A stretch of DNA of 64,000 nucleotides from DASPUH01 sp964518505 (GTDB taxonomy: Bacteria > Chloroflexota > Limnocylindria > Limnocylindrales > CSP1-4). The notes beneath the pieces were generated by a model, which had not been told where the DNA came from, did no database searches, and worked only from the letters and a program-made list of their open reading frames with translations. Where the stretch lies: contig CAZFGT010000005.1 in assembly GCA_964518505.1 (NCBI GenBank), positions 32,767 through 96,766 of the forward strand, read 5' to 3'. The position numbers were made by a program, and so were the translations under genes. Below are positions 8,704-17,168 of this stretch, piece after piece (position 1 is the first letter of the stretch; the number at the start of each line of letters is the position of its first letter).

Positions 8704-9174
8704 TCAGCTGCCGGATGCAAGCCGCCTGAGCCGCTGCTGAAGGAGCTGGCGAGCCGCCCGGTCGCGGCAGGCCACGAAGACCGTGTCATCACCGGCGATG
8801 GTGCCGACCACCTCAGGCCAGGGCGTTCGATCGAGGGCGTTGGCCAGCGCATGGGCGGAGCCGGGCAGGGTGCGCACCACCAGCAGGAGCCCGGCCGCCT
8901 GGACTTCGAAGGGCAGGTCGCGGACGAGGACCCGCAGGCGCTCCTCTGCCGTGGCTTCGGGGGCCGCGCCGCGGGCGGGCAGCGCGTAGGCCAGGACGCC
9001 CTCGCGGGGCGTCTTGTGCAGGCCGAGCTCGCTGACGTCGCGGCTGATCGTGGCCTGGGTCGCGCGGAAGCCGCGTTCGCGCAGGGCGGCCGCCAACTCC
9101 TGTTGCGTGCGGATGCGCCGGCGCGTGACCAGGTCGCGGATCGCCTGGTGCCGCAGGCCCTTCATGACTTCCAC
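8704..9174 (-). CDS. argR: Arginine repressor ArgR
   Basis: Arginine-responsive hexameric regulator of arginine biosynthesis and catabolism. The 156 residues comprise an N-terminal winged helix (~1-70, RTQQELAAALRERGFRATQA then TISRDVSELGL) and a C-terminal oligomerisation and arginine-binding domain with the hallmark GTIAGDDTVFVACRD. The GTG at 9174 has TAGGCT six bases upstream and no Shine-Dalgarno, so the message is probably leaderless. No arginine genes lie nearby, so its targets must be elsewhere. Confidence 0.94.
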   Translation of the reverse strand: MEVMKGLRHQAIRDLVTRRRIRTQQELAAALRERGFRATQATISRDVSELGLHKTPREGVLAYALPARGAAPEATAEERLRVLVRDLPFEVQAAGLLLVVRTLPGSAHALANALDRTPWPEVVGTIAGDDTVFVACRDRAARQLLQQRLRRLASGS

Positions 9175-9180
9175 GACGAC

Positions 9181-9186
9181 AGCCTA
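9181..9186 (-). promoter_or_regulatory. -10 box (TAGGCT) for leaderless argR
   Basis: TAGGCT on the minus strand ends six bases before the GTG at 9174. The spacing matches the other leaderless candidates in this window. Confidence 0.5.
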
Positions 9187-9223
9187 GCGCGAGCGGCGCT
9201 TGGGCCTCATGCGAAGGGGCGCC

Positions 9224-10054
9224 TCAGCGCGCCAGCAACCACACCACGACGACCGCCGCGGCGATCACGCGGTAGCCCACGAAGACGTCGTAGCTGTGCC
9301 GGCGCAGGTAGCCCAGCATCCACACGATGGCGATGACACCGGCGATGAGGGACGTCGTGAAGCCGACCACCAGCGGGCCCACGTCCGAGCCGGCCAGCCC
9401 GCCACTCAGAAGCTCCCGCCCCTTCCAGATGCCGGCGCCGGCGATGATCGGGACGGCCATCAGGAATGAGAAGCGGGCCGCCGCCTCGCGCGTCAGGCCC
9501 AGGTACAGGCCGCTCGAGATGGTGATTCCCGAGCGCGAGATGCCGGGGAAGAGGGCCAGCGCCTGCGCTGCCCCGATGACGACCGCGTCGCGGACACCGA
9601 GGCCGGCGAGCTGCCGCGACTGGGTGCCGATACGGTCGGCCAGCCACAGGATGGCCGCCCCGGCGAGCATCAGGACGACCAGGAAGGCCGCGCTGTGCTC
9701 CCGGAAGAAGGTGTCGAAGAAGCTCTCGCCGAGCGCGCCGAGCAGGGCCCCGGGGATGATCGTGATGAGCAGCAACCAGGCCAGACGGCGGTCCGGATCG
9801 TCACCGATGCGCCGCTCGGCGAGCGACCGCAGAAAGGCTCGCAGGTAGCGCCACAGGTCGGCCCAGAAGTAGAGCAGCAGGGCCACGAGCGTGCCCATGT
9901 GGAGCATCACGTCGAAGGCGGCTGAGTTGATGAACGGGTCGTTCCAGCCCAGCAACTCGGGCGCGACGATGAGGTGCCACGAAGACGAGATGGGCAGGAA
10001 CTCGGTCAGGCCCTGCACGATGCCCAGCACCGCCGCCTGGATGAGGAGATCCAT
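9224..10054 (-). CDS. uppP: Undecaprenyl-diphosphatase (UppP/BacA)
   Basis: Integral membrane phosphatase that recycles undecaprenyl diphosphate for peptidoglycan and other cell-surface polymers. The 276-residue, multi-helix protein has the N-terminal motif VQGLTEFLPISSSWHL (catalytic Glu and His kept; the Trp before His is unusual, Gly or Ala being common) and the second motif PGISRSGITISSGL with the conserved Arg. AGAGGGAT precedes the ATG at 10054. It lies 25 bp downstream of the hppA stop and is probably cotranscribed with it. Identity is firm. Confidence 0.95.
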   Translation of the reverse strand: MDLLIQAAVLGIVQGLTEFLPISSSWHLIVAPELLGWNDPFINSAAFDVMLHMGTLVALLLYFWADLWRYLRAFLRSLAERRIGDDPDRRLAWLLLITIIPGALLGALGESFFDTFFREHSAAFLVVLMLAGAAILWLADRIGTQSRQLAGLGVRDAVVIGAAQALALFPGISRSGITISSGLYLGLTREAAARFSFLMAVPIIAGAGIWKGRELLSGGLAGSDVGPLVVGFTTSLIAGVIAIVWMLGYLRRHSYDVFVGYRVIAAAVVVVWLLAR

Positions 10055-10079
10055 CGGTATCCCTCTTGGCGGGGCGCGG

Positions 10080-12302
10080 CTAGCGGATGAAGAGCGGGGC
10101 CAGGACGAGCGTCAGGGTGGCCAGCAGCTTGACCAGGACGTGCAGCGAGGGGCCGGCGGTGTCCTTGAAGGGGTCGCCCACGGTGTCGCCCACGACCGCC
10201 GCGGCGTGCGCATCGGTCTTCTTGCCCAGGACGTTCCCGGCGTCGTCCTTGAGGTGGCCCGACTCGATGTACTTCTTGGCGTTGTCCCACGCGCCGCCGC
10301 CGTTATTCAGGACGGTGGCGAGCATCACGCCCGAGATCGTGCCCACGATGAGGAGGCCGGCGGCGGCCTCGTAGCCCAGCGTCACGCCGACGATGATCGG
10401 CGTGGCCACGGCGACGACGCCTGGGGCGATCATCTCGCGCAGGGCAGAACGGGTCGTGATGTCGACGACCCGCGCGTAGTCCGGCCGCTGGGTGTAGTCC
10501 ATGATGCCGGGCATCTCGCGGAACTGGCGCCGCACCTCGATGATGATGGCGCCGGCCGCCTTGCCCACGGCGCGGATGGCCAGCGAGCTGAAGAAGAAGG
10601 TCAGCATGGCCCCGATGAGGGCGGCGGCGAAGACCGGCACCTCGTCCACGTTGACGGCCGTCATGAGGTGCACGTTGGTGGCCCCGGCGGCGATCTGGCG
10701 GCTGAGGATCAGGTTGACCTTGTCGATGTAGGCGTTGAAGAGCAGGAAGGCGGCGAGGCTGGCCGACGCGATGGCGTAGCCCTTGGTCAGCGCCTTGGTC
10801 GTGTTGCCGACGGCGTCCAGGCGGTCGGTGATCTCGCGCGCCCCGCCCTCGGCATGGGCGAACTCGGCGATCCCGCCGGCGTTGTCGGTGATGGGGCCGA
10901 AGGTGTCCATGGCCAGGATGTAGGCCGTGGTCATGAGCATGCCCATGGTCGCCACGGCGGTGCCGAAGATGCCGCCCACGTCGTTGCCGCTGGCGTCCAG
11001 GAGATGGGCCTGCTGGCCAAGGAAGTGGCTCAGGAGGAGCGCCGCGCCGATGCTCAGGGCGGTCAGACCGGTGGTCTCGAAGCCCACCGCGGTGCCGGCG
11101 ATGATGTTGGTGGCCGGGCCGGTCTTGCTGGCCTCGGCGATGTCCCGCACCGGGCGATGGGCGCCCGCGGTGTAGTACTGGGTGATGTAGACGAAGGCGA
11201 TGCTGGTGGCCAGGCCGACGACGCCGCAGCCGAAGAACCAGACCCAGGCGGGGATGCCGTTGGCGCCATTCACGGAGCCCGTCTGCATCATCACGTTGGT
11301 CACGATGAGGAGGCCCACGGCGGACAGGGCGGTCGTCACCCAGTAGCCGCGGTTGAGCATGTTCATGGGGTCCTCATCCTCGCGACCGCGGATGAAGAAG
11401 ATGGAGACGATGGTGGCCAGCAGGCCGAAGCCGCGCACCACGAGGGGGAAGAAGATCCACGACTCCGGGTTGGGCCAGCCGGCGGCCAGAGCGATGCCGT
11501 ACACGGCGACGCCCAGGATCATGGCCCCGATGTTCTCGGCGGCGGTGGACTCGAAGAGGTCCGCGCCGCGGCCGGCGCAGTCGCCGACGTTGTCACCCAC
11601 CAGGTCGGCGATCACCGCAGCGTTGCGGGGGTCGTCCTCCGGGATGCCCTTCTCCACCTTGCCCACGAGGTCGGAGCCCACGTCGGCGGCCTTCGTGTAG
11701 ATCCCGCCGCCCAGCTGGGCGAACAGGGCCACGAACGAGGCGCCGAAGCCATAGCCCACGATCAGGAAGGGAGCCTGGGACGGCTTGTCCAGCCCGCCGA
11801 AGAGCACGAACATGGACCACACGCCGAGCAGTGACAGAGCCACCACGAGGAAGCCCGAGACGGCCCCGCCGCGCATGGCCACCTGGACCGCGGTCACCAG
11901 GCTGGAGCGGGCGGCCGCGGCGGTGCGGACGTTGGACTTGACGCTGATGAACATGCCGATGATCCCGGAGGCCATCGAGCAGGCCGCGCCGACCAGGAAG
12001 GCGATGCCCGTGCGCAAGCCAAGGGCGACGCCATTGACGTCCGTGTCGGCGACCGCGGGTCCCTCCACGAGGCTGATCACGACGGCCACGACGACGGCCA
12101 CGACGAGCGCGAGGAGGGCGATCGTCAGGTACTGGCGGCGGATGAACGCGAGGGCGCCCTCATAGATGGTGCCCGCCACGTCCTGCATCGCCTGCGTGCC
12201 CTGGTCGCGCGACAGCACGTCGCGGGCCAGGAAGATGGCGAACAGGACCGCGGCGATGCCCGCGATCGGGATGATCCATTGGATCGCGGATGCGAGCTGC
12301 AC
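10080..12302 (-). CDS. hppA: K+-independent membrane-bound proton-translocating pyrophosphatase
   Basis: Couples hydrolysis of inorganic pyrophosphate to ion pumping across the membrane. The 740-residue protein has about sixteen membrane segments and the catalytic signatures EDDPRNAAVIADLVGDNVGD and, near the C-terminus, DNAKKYIESG. The subclass marker reads GNTTKALTKGY; lysine after GNTT is the residue found in K+-independent H+-pumping members, where K+-dependent members have alanine. The GTG at 12302 is preceded by AGGAGGCG, which fixes the start. It has its own promoter (12472-12501) and a ~160-nt leader with a GC-rich hairpin. Confidence 0.95.
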   Translation of the reverse strand: MQLASAIQWIIPIAGIAAVLFAIFLARDVLSRDQGTQAMQDVAGTIYEGALAFIRRQYLTIALLALVVAVVVAVVISLVEGPAVADTDVNGVALGLRTGIAFLVGAACSMASGIIGMFISVKSNVRTAAAARSSLVTAVQVAMRGGAVSGFLVVALSLLGVWSMFVLFGGLDKPSQAPFLIVGYGFGASFVALFAQLGGGIYTKAADVGSDLVGKVEKGIPEDDPRNAAVIADLVGDNVGDCAGRGADLFESTAAENIGAMILGVAVYGIALAAGWPNPESWIFFPLVVRGFGLLATIVSIFFIRGREDEDPMNMLNRGYWVTTALSAVGLLIVTNVMMQTGSVNGANGIPAWVWFFGCGVVGLATSIAFVYITQYYTAGAHRPVRDIAEASKTGPATNIIAGTAVGFETTGLTALSIGAALLLSHFLGQQAHLLDASGNDVGGIFGTAVATMGMLMTTAYILAMDTFGPITDNAGGIAEFAHAEGGAREITDRLDAVGNTTKALTKGYAIASASLAAFLLFNAYIDKVNLILSRQIAAGATNVHLMTAVNVDEVPVFAAALIGAMLTFFFSSLAIRAVGKAAGAIIIEVRRQFREMPGIMDYTQRPDYARVVDITTRSALREMIAPGVVAVATPIIVGVTLGYEAAAGLLIVGTISGVMLATVLNNGGGAWDNAKKYIESGHLKDDAGNVLGKKTDAHAAAVVGDTVGDPFKDTAGPSLHVLVKLLATLTLVLAPLFIR

Positions 12303-12437
12303 CGTGGAACGCCTCCTCGTGTCGACCGTTAGAGGGAGGGCCGATGCGGGCACCGGCCGAACTGGGATCCGTCAGGGTCCGTCGGGCTGCCGGGCCGCGT
12401 CCCTCATGCGGCCACACGCACCACGCAGACAAGCAAC

Positions 12438-12458
12438 GAGACCCCCGACGGGGGCCTC
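12438..12458 (-). promoter_or_regulatory. GC hairpin in the hppA leader
   Basis: An inverted repeat, CCCCC-gac-GGGGG extended by GAG/CTC across one mismatch, lies in the transcribed leader between the hppA promoter and its start. It has no U-tract and could be an attenuator or simply a stable 5' hairpin. Bases 12502-12686, up to the binding-protein stop, show nothing further except a short CCCTGGC/GCCAGGG repeat. Confidence 0.4.
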
Positions 12459-12471
12459 GCACACCGGGCGG

Positions 12472-12501
12472 AGTGTAGCAACGGCGCCCGGCCACGGTCA
12501 A
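12472..12501 (-). promoter_or_regulatory. Sigma70-type promoter for hppA
   Basis: On the minus strand TTGACC (12501-12496) and TACACT (12477-12472) are 18 bases apart. This predicts a leader of about 160 nt before the GTG at 12302. Confidence 0.6.
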
Positions 12502-12686
12502 ACCCAGCAGCGGGTCAAAGCGCGAGCGCCAACCCCGGAGGCGGGACCGGACGCTTGAGCCGAGGCGAGGGCGTCGCTTGCGGCCCTGCGCAGGCGTCGG
12601 AACCCCTGGCAGTCAAGGGCCACCCCGCGGCCAGGGCTAAGACCGGTAACCGAGCCACTTCGGCCAAGGGGCCAACACCAGCGATG

Positions 12687-14072
12687 TCACGAGTAGTAGC
12701 TGCGCCCCGACGAACGCAGGCCCGCGGCGACGGCCTCGATGGCCTTGCCAACCGAAGCGGGGTCGGTATCGCCCTTCACGAGGGCCTGGATCTGGTCGCT
12801 CATCTCGGCGTCGATCTCCGGCTCCCAGAGCCAGTTGAGCGACGTGATGGCGTCCGCGAACATCGGCAGGAACTCCCTCGCCACTGGATCGTGGATCGCG
12901 ACATTCGACGCAGCGATCGGCGAATAGGCCTGCAGACCTTCGGTCACGGCGCGGTCGACCTCCGGTCGACTCGCGTACTCGAGGAACGCGTACACGCTGT
13001 CGCGGCTCGCGGCGGGATGGGCCGGCAGCGCGATGCCGCCGAAGGAGATGATCGAGTGGGCCGTCGAGGTGCTCTGTAGCAGGGGCAACGGCGCCACGTG
13101 CAGGTCGAACGGGACCGTGGGTGTACCCGCCTGCAGTTGCGGCAGGAGCCATGTGCCGTTGTACGTCATGGCTGCCTTCCCTTGAAGGAAGAGGAGTTGC
13201 ATCGTCGCGTAGTCCGTGGCACCGGATCCGGCGAGCAGGACACCGGAGGTCTGAAGGTCGGCGATGGCCTGGAAGGCCTCGGTCCATTCGGGGCTGTCGT
13301 ATCCGACTTGGCCCTTGATCGTGCTCTCGACGAAGGCCAGCGGATCGCCCGTGCGCTCGGCGATCATGGGGAGCACCCACATGATGAGCAACGGATTGAA
13401 CGAGGTGTCGCCGGCGCAGTGGACGAGCGGTGCTGCCCCGAGCGCCGACAGCGGCTGCACCATCGCCTTGAAGTCTCCGATCGTCTTGGGTGGCCCTAGA
13501 CCCGCGCGGTCCAGCAACGCCTTGTTGTAGTAGAGGCCCGTGGTCTGGACGCCCCGACTCAGGGCCAGCGGAAAGGCCGTCACGCCGCCGCCGATACCTC
13601 CGAGGTGGAACTGTTGTGGCACCCGGGCGAGGATCGCAGCCATCCGCGGGTCGGCGCCGAGGTCGGCAAGCAGACCATCCCGGGTCCAGGCTCGAACGAA
13701 CAGCCCATCGAGCAGCACCAGCCCCACGGGGTCGCCGGACAGCATCTCGGCACGCGCGAGCCGGTCGAACTCGGACTCGAAGCCGGGGATCGTCCGGATG
13801 TCCCAGTCGACCCCAGGGTGCTGGGCCTTGAAGTCGTCGTAGACCTTCTTGAGCGCCGGCTCAGCGAAGGGGTCACCACCCCCGGTAACGACCGTGATGG
13901 GACCTGACAGGGCGGAGGACGTCGGCGACCCGGAGGCGCCCCCGCTGCCGCCCGGGGCGGCACACGCAGCGAGCGCCCCGCCCGCGGCGATCAGGGCCCC
14001 GAGCTTGAGCACGTCCCGGCGCGACCATGGACGGCTCCAAACGTTGTCGTTCGTCGACGGAACCGACCCCAT
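12687..14072 (-). CDS. ABC transporter extracellular sugar-binding lipoprotein
   Basis: A family 1 solute-binding protein that captures a sugar or oligosaccharide outside the membrane and delivers it to the permeases encoded divergently at 14289-16030. The N-terminus has a twin-arginine-like segment (WSRRDVLKLG, Arg18-Arg19), a hydrophobic stretch and a lipobox ending at Cys37 (LAAC), so it is likely a Tat-exported lipoprotein. The mature part has the usual bilobal pattern, including YYNKALLDRAGL and GKAAMTYNGTW. The ATG at 14072 is preferred over a GTG at 14105 because it places the signal peptide closer to the start and has GGGGGCAG upstream. Length 461 residues. Substrate not deducible. 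Confidence 0.85.
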   Translation of the reverse strand: MGSVPSTNDNVWSRPWSRRDVLKLGALIAAGGALAACAAPGGSGGASGSPTSSALSGPITVVTGGGDPFAEPALKKVYDDFKAQHPGVDWDIRTIPGFESEFDRLARAEMLSGDPVGLVLLDGLFVRAWTRDGLLADLGADPRMAAILARVPQQFHLGGIGGGVTAFPLALSRGVQTTGLYYNKALLDRAGLGPPKTIGDFKAMVQPLSALGAAPLVHCAGDTSFNPLLIMWVLPMIAERTGDPLAFVESTIKGQVGYDSPEWTEAFQAIADLQTSGVLLAGSGATDYATMQLLFLQGKAAMTYNGTWLLPQLQAGTPTVPFDLHVAPLPLLQSTSTAHSIISFGGIALPAHPAASRDSVYAFLEYASRPEVDRAVTEGLQAYSPIAASNVAIHDPVAREFLPMFADAITSLNWLWEPEIDAEMSDQIQALVKGDTDPASVGKAIEAVAAGLRSSGRSYYS

Positions 14073-14288
14073 CGCGCTGCCCCCATGGCGGTGCGCCTCG
14101 AACACAGGTGCGCCCCGCGGAGAACGAGTATGGTTCGGCCGGTCTCGTCCCGCTTGGGGGGGTTCTACGATCGCGGGTGGAGCCAGCGCCCGACGCCCGA
14201 TCGGCCGAGCTCGAGGCCCCTACGTGGGTGTCTCGGTCCGCGCCAACGAGATGACCGGCCGCGCTCGGCTGGCCCCGCGGGATCGGCG

Positions 14289-15209
14289 GTGATCGAGTCG
14301 CGTACGCGCATGCCGCTCCTGCGCCGCTCGCATCGCGAAAGCGGACTCGACCTTCTGTTCCTCGCCCCGACTCTGATCGTCCTCGCCGTCTTCCTCCTCT
14401 ACCCGCTCGCCTACGGCCTCGTGCTCAGCGTCCATGACACGCAAGGATTCGACCTCACGAGCTTCGTCGGGCTCGAGAACTACGGGCGGGCGATCTTCGG
14501 GGACGCCGTCTTCCACCAGGCCCTGGCGACCACCGTCGTCTTCACCGGTGCCGCGGTCGTGCTGCAGACCGGGCTTGGGCTGTTCCTGGCGGTACTCGTG
14601 GCGGACGTCGGACGTGGGCGGACGCTCTTGCGGTTCGTCTTCTTCGCACCCTTCGTCCTCGCCTCGGTGGCGGTCGGCGCGGTCTGGAAGTACCTGTACG
14701 CGCCCTACTTCGGGATCGTCCCGTCGGTGGGGTCCGCGCTCGGACTCAACACCCTGACGGTCGCGCCGCTCGCCGACGCCCACTGGGCGCTTTGGGCGAT
14801 CATGGCCGCCTTCCTGTGGCGGTTCGCGGGCTTCAACATGGTGGTCTACCTCAACGCCATCCAGAGCCTGCCGCGTGAGTTCTACGAGCACGCCGCGATG
14901 GAGGGCGCCGGCAGGTTCGAGCGCTTCCGGCACATCACCTGGCCCCTGCTGTGGCCGCAGACGTTCACGCTTGTGCTACTGACCACTATCGGGACCCTTC
15001 GGATCTTCGACATGGTCTGGATCATGACCGAGGGCGGACCCTCGAACGCCACCGAGACCGTCGCGACGGACGTCTACGTGACCGCCTTCCGATTCCTCCA
15101 GGTCGGCTACGCGCAGGCGATGGCCATGATCCTGCTGGTCATCATCCTCGCGCTCACCGTCGTCGAGTACCGCATCCTCGATCGCCGCGCCGAGGCCGTG
15201 CGCCTGTGA
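14289..15209 (+). CDS. Sugar ABC transporter permease (MalF/UgpA type)
   Basis: One half of the membrane channel of a carbohydrate ABC importer. The ~306-residue protein has six predicted helices starting with LDLLFLAPTLIVLAVFLLYP and the cytoplasmic EAA loop YEHAAMEGAGRFERFRHITW, which docks on the ATPase. The start could be GTG 14289 or ATG 14310; neither has a strong ribosome-binding site. Its TGA overlaps the GTG of the second permease (GTGA at 15206-15209), so the two are translationally coupled. It is divergent from the binding-protein gene across ~215 bp that must hold both promoters. Confidence 0.88.
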   Translation: MIESRTRMPLLRRSHRESGLDLLFLAPTLIVLAVFLLYPLAYGLVLSVHDTQGFDLTSFVGLENYGRAIFGDAVFHQALATTVVFTGAAVVLQTGLGLFLAVLVADVGRGRTLLRFVFFAPFVLASVAVGAVWKYLYAPYFGIVPSVGSALGLNTLTVAPLADAHWALWAIMAAFLWRFAGFNMVVYLNAIQSLPREFYEHAAMEGAGRFERFRHITWPLLWPQTFTLVLLTTIGTLRIFDMVWIMTEGGPSNATETVATDVYVTAFRFLQVGYAQAMAMILLVIILALTVVEYRILDRRAEAVRL

Positions 15210-16030
15210 CGAGGCTGGCTCGCCCCCGGCTGTCCACATTGCTGTTGGTTCTTCTCGCCCTGGTGTGGTTCTACCCGGTCGCGTGGACGCTGCTGAACGC
15301 GTTCAAGTCCAGCGCCGACATCTATCGCGCCCCGTGGGACCTGCCGTGGCCGCCGGTCGTGGGGAACATCGGCGAGGCATGGAGCCGCGGGCAGCTCGGC
15401 GTCGCGCTGGCGAACTCGGCGTACGTGACGGCGATGACCGTGGCAGGGGTCCTGGTCCTCGCGGTGCCGGGAGCCTATTCGCTCACCCGCTTGCGGCCGC
15501 CCCTGCGGGCCGTGCTGCTCATCGTCGTCCTGGCGCCGTTGATCATCCCGACGGAGGTGCTGATCGTTCCGCTCTTCTCGATGTTCCGCGCGCTGGGCCT
15601 GATCGACAGCCTGCCCGGTCTCGCGGTCACCAACGTCGTCGCGTACGTGTCGTTCGCGACCCTCATCCTGGTCGGCTACTTCCGCACGATCCCGCGGGAC
15701 GTCACCGATGCCGCGGGCGTCGACGGAGCGGGTCGCTTCGACGTTCTGCTGCGGATCGTCATCCCGCTCGCTCGACCGGGGATCCTCGCCGTGGCCGTGC
15801 TCGTCGCGGTCCTGGCCTGGAACGATTTCTCCGCGTCGCTGGTCCTCCTGCAGAAGCCTGACACCTTCACGGTGCAGCTGGCCCTCACCCGGTTCTCGAC
15901 GTTCTACGCGACCGATCAGGGGCTGACCTTCGCCGGCATGGCCATCGTGATCCTCCCGCCGTTGCTCCTGTTCCTGGTGCTCCAGCGGAGCTTGATCCAG
16001 GGTCTGGCGGCGGGGTTGGTCCGGCATTGA
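15206..16030 (+). CDS. Sugar ABC transporter permease (MalG/UgpE type)
   Basis: Partner permease of the carbohydrate importer; 274 residues with six helices and the EAA loop DAAGVDGAGRFDVLLRIVIP. It starts with GTG overlapping the previous stop by four bases. No ATP-binding subunit follows: the next gene is on the other strand and unrelated, so the importer must borrow a shared MsmK/UgpC-like ATPase encoded elsewhere, as is common for this family. Identity as permease is firm; substrate unknown. Confidence 0.88.
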   Translation: MTRLARPRLSTLLLVLLALVWFYPVAWTLLNAFKSSADIYRAPWDLPWPPVVGNIGEAWSRGQLGVALANSAYVTAMTVAGVLVLAVPGAYSLTRLRPPLRAVLLIVVLAPLIIPTEVLIVPLFSMFRALGLIDSLPGLAVTNVVAYVSFATLILVGYFRTIPRDVTDAAGVDGAGRFDVLLRIVIPLARPGILAVAVLVAVLAWNDFSASLVLLQKPDTFTVQLALTRFSTFYATDQGLTFAGMAIVILPPLLLFLVLQRSLIQGLAAGLVRH

Positions 16031-16061
16031 GGGCCGGCCCGACCGGGCTCCGGACGCCTGC

Positions 16062-17075
16062 TCAACCCTGGATCGCCCTAGCCGCCTCCGGCGCGAGCAC
16101 GAGGTGGCCGAGGGTCGGGCCCGCCGATGCGGTGGTCACCTGCGCACCCGCCGAGCGGGGCCGATCTCCCGTGGCCCATCCGACGACGATATGGCCGAGC
16201 CACGCCAGTGCGCCCACGTAGGCGAACGGCGCCGCGCCGGTCAGGGTCGTCACGATCAACAGCGCCAGCGCAAGGGCGGGTTGGTGCAGCACGCTGTGGA
16301 GCATCACCATCGCCGGCCGTCGACGCCAGACGAACCGCGGCACGTCCGGGACGATGCCGAACAGCAGCAGCGGGACGAGTCCGACGCCGAGCTGGGAGGC
16401 CTGGGTACTGGCGAACAGGGCCAAGGCAAGGCCTGGGACGAGCCACAGGTGCCGCGGCCGGAGGCGCAACCGACGGCCGGACGCAGGCTCGCCCGCGGCG
16501 CTGCCAACGGCAAGTGGCCCCGAGGCCGCGGCGTGTGGAGCCGGTGCGTGGGCGCGACGGGCATCGGCCGCGGCAGCAGCATCGCGGGGCTCCAGCACCA
16601 CGACGGCGGTCGGGCGCGCACGACGTGCGGCCAGGCCATCGACATCGGCGCCCCAGCCGGGGTACTCGATCACCTTCGCCCAGAGCCGGTCGCGCTCGTC
16701 GCCCGAGGCGACACGGGCGCGGACCGCTCGCGGCCCGCTGACGAGCTCGACCGTCGCCTCGGGGTTGGCCTGGAGGTTGAGCCACCAGGCTGGTTCGGCC
16801 TTGTCCCAGCCGTTCATCGCGACCGTCACGAGGTTCAGACCGTCCTCGTAGTAGCCGACGATGGCGACGCGCGCCTTGCCCGATCGGCGCCCGAGGGTCT
16901 CGAGGCTCAGCATCCCGAACCGCCGACCCGCCTCTGGCGAGGCGAGGCCCATCCGCCCTTTGCTGAGCCGGTAGATCGCGCGCTGGGCGATCCAGAAGGT
17001 GCGGATCGCGAACCGCGGAGGGGTTCGGACGGTCTGCCTGTGTTCGGCGAACTCGCCGATGATCGCCTTCGTCAT
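16062..17075 (-). CDS. Deazaflavin (F420)-type nitroreductase domain fused to a DUF4260-like membrane domain
   Basis: The N-terminal ~150 residues resemble the Ddn-like F420-dependent oxidoreductases (LETLGRRSGKARVAIVGYYE, then GWDKAEPAWWLNLQANPEAT and GDERDRLWAKVIEYPGWG). After an Ala/Arg/Pro-rich linker, a second part (~205-310) has four hydrophobic segments (LVPGLALALFAST..., PAMVMLHSVLHQPALALALL, ALAWLGHIVVGWATGDRPR) that resemble DUF4260 membrane proteins. These domains are normally separate. The ATG at 17075 has AGGAAG eight bases upstream, which favours it over an earlier codon at 17099. It is separated from the DUF4386 gene by a strong terminator. Membrane-domain assignment is tentative. 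Confidence 0.7.
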   Translation of the reverse strand: MTKAIIGEFAEHRQTVRTPPRFAIRTFWIAQRAIYRLSKGRMGLASPEAGRRFGMLSLETLGRRSGKARVAIVGYYEDGLNLVTVAMNGWDKAEPAWWLNLQANPEATVELVSGPRAVRARVASGDERDRLWAKVIEYPGWGADVDGLAARRARPTAVVVLEPRDAAAAADARRAHAPAPHAAASGPLAVGSAAGEPASGRRLRLRPRHLWLVPGLALALFASTQASQLGVGLVPLLLFGIVPDVPRFVWRRRPAMVMLHSVLHQPALALALLIVTTLTGAAPFAYVGALAWLGHIVVGWATGDRPRSAGAQVTTASAGPTLGHLVLAPEAARAIQG

Positions 17076-17135
17076 GGCGGTACTTCCTTTCTGTCCCAAG
17101 GGGGACGCGATTCGTCGAGGGGATGAAGTGCGAAA

Positions 17136-17162
17136 GGGCCCCGGAGTCCGGCTCCGGGGCCC
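17136..17162 (-). terminator. Terminator after the DUF4386 gene
   Basis: A perfect 11-bp inverted repeat (GGGCCCCGGAG / CTCCGGGGCCC) with a five-base loop lies just past the DUF4386 stop at 17169 and is followed on the minus strand by TTTCGC. It separates that operon from the downstream fusion gene. Confidence 0.75.
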
Positions 17163-17168
17163 ATTCGG

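Noticed and set aside
9891..11834. A 647-codon open frame antisense to hppA
   Set aside because: It is rich in Asp, His, Gly and Glu with no domain, and lies opposite a certain gene; high GC makes long antisense frames common.
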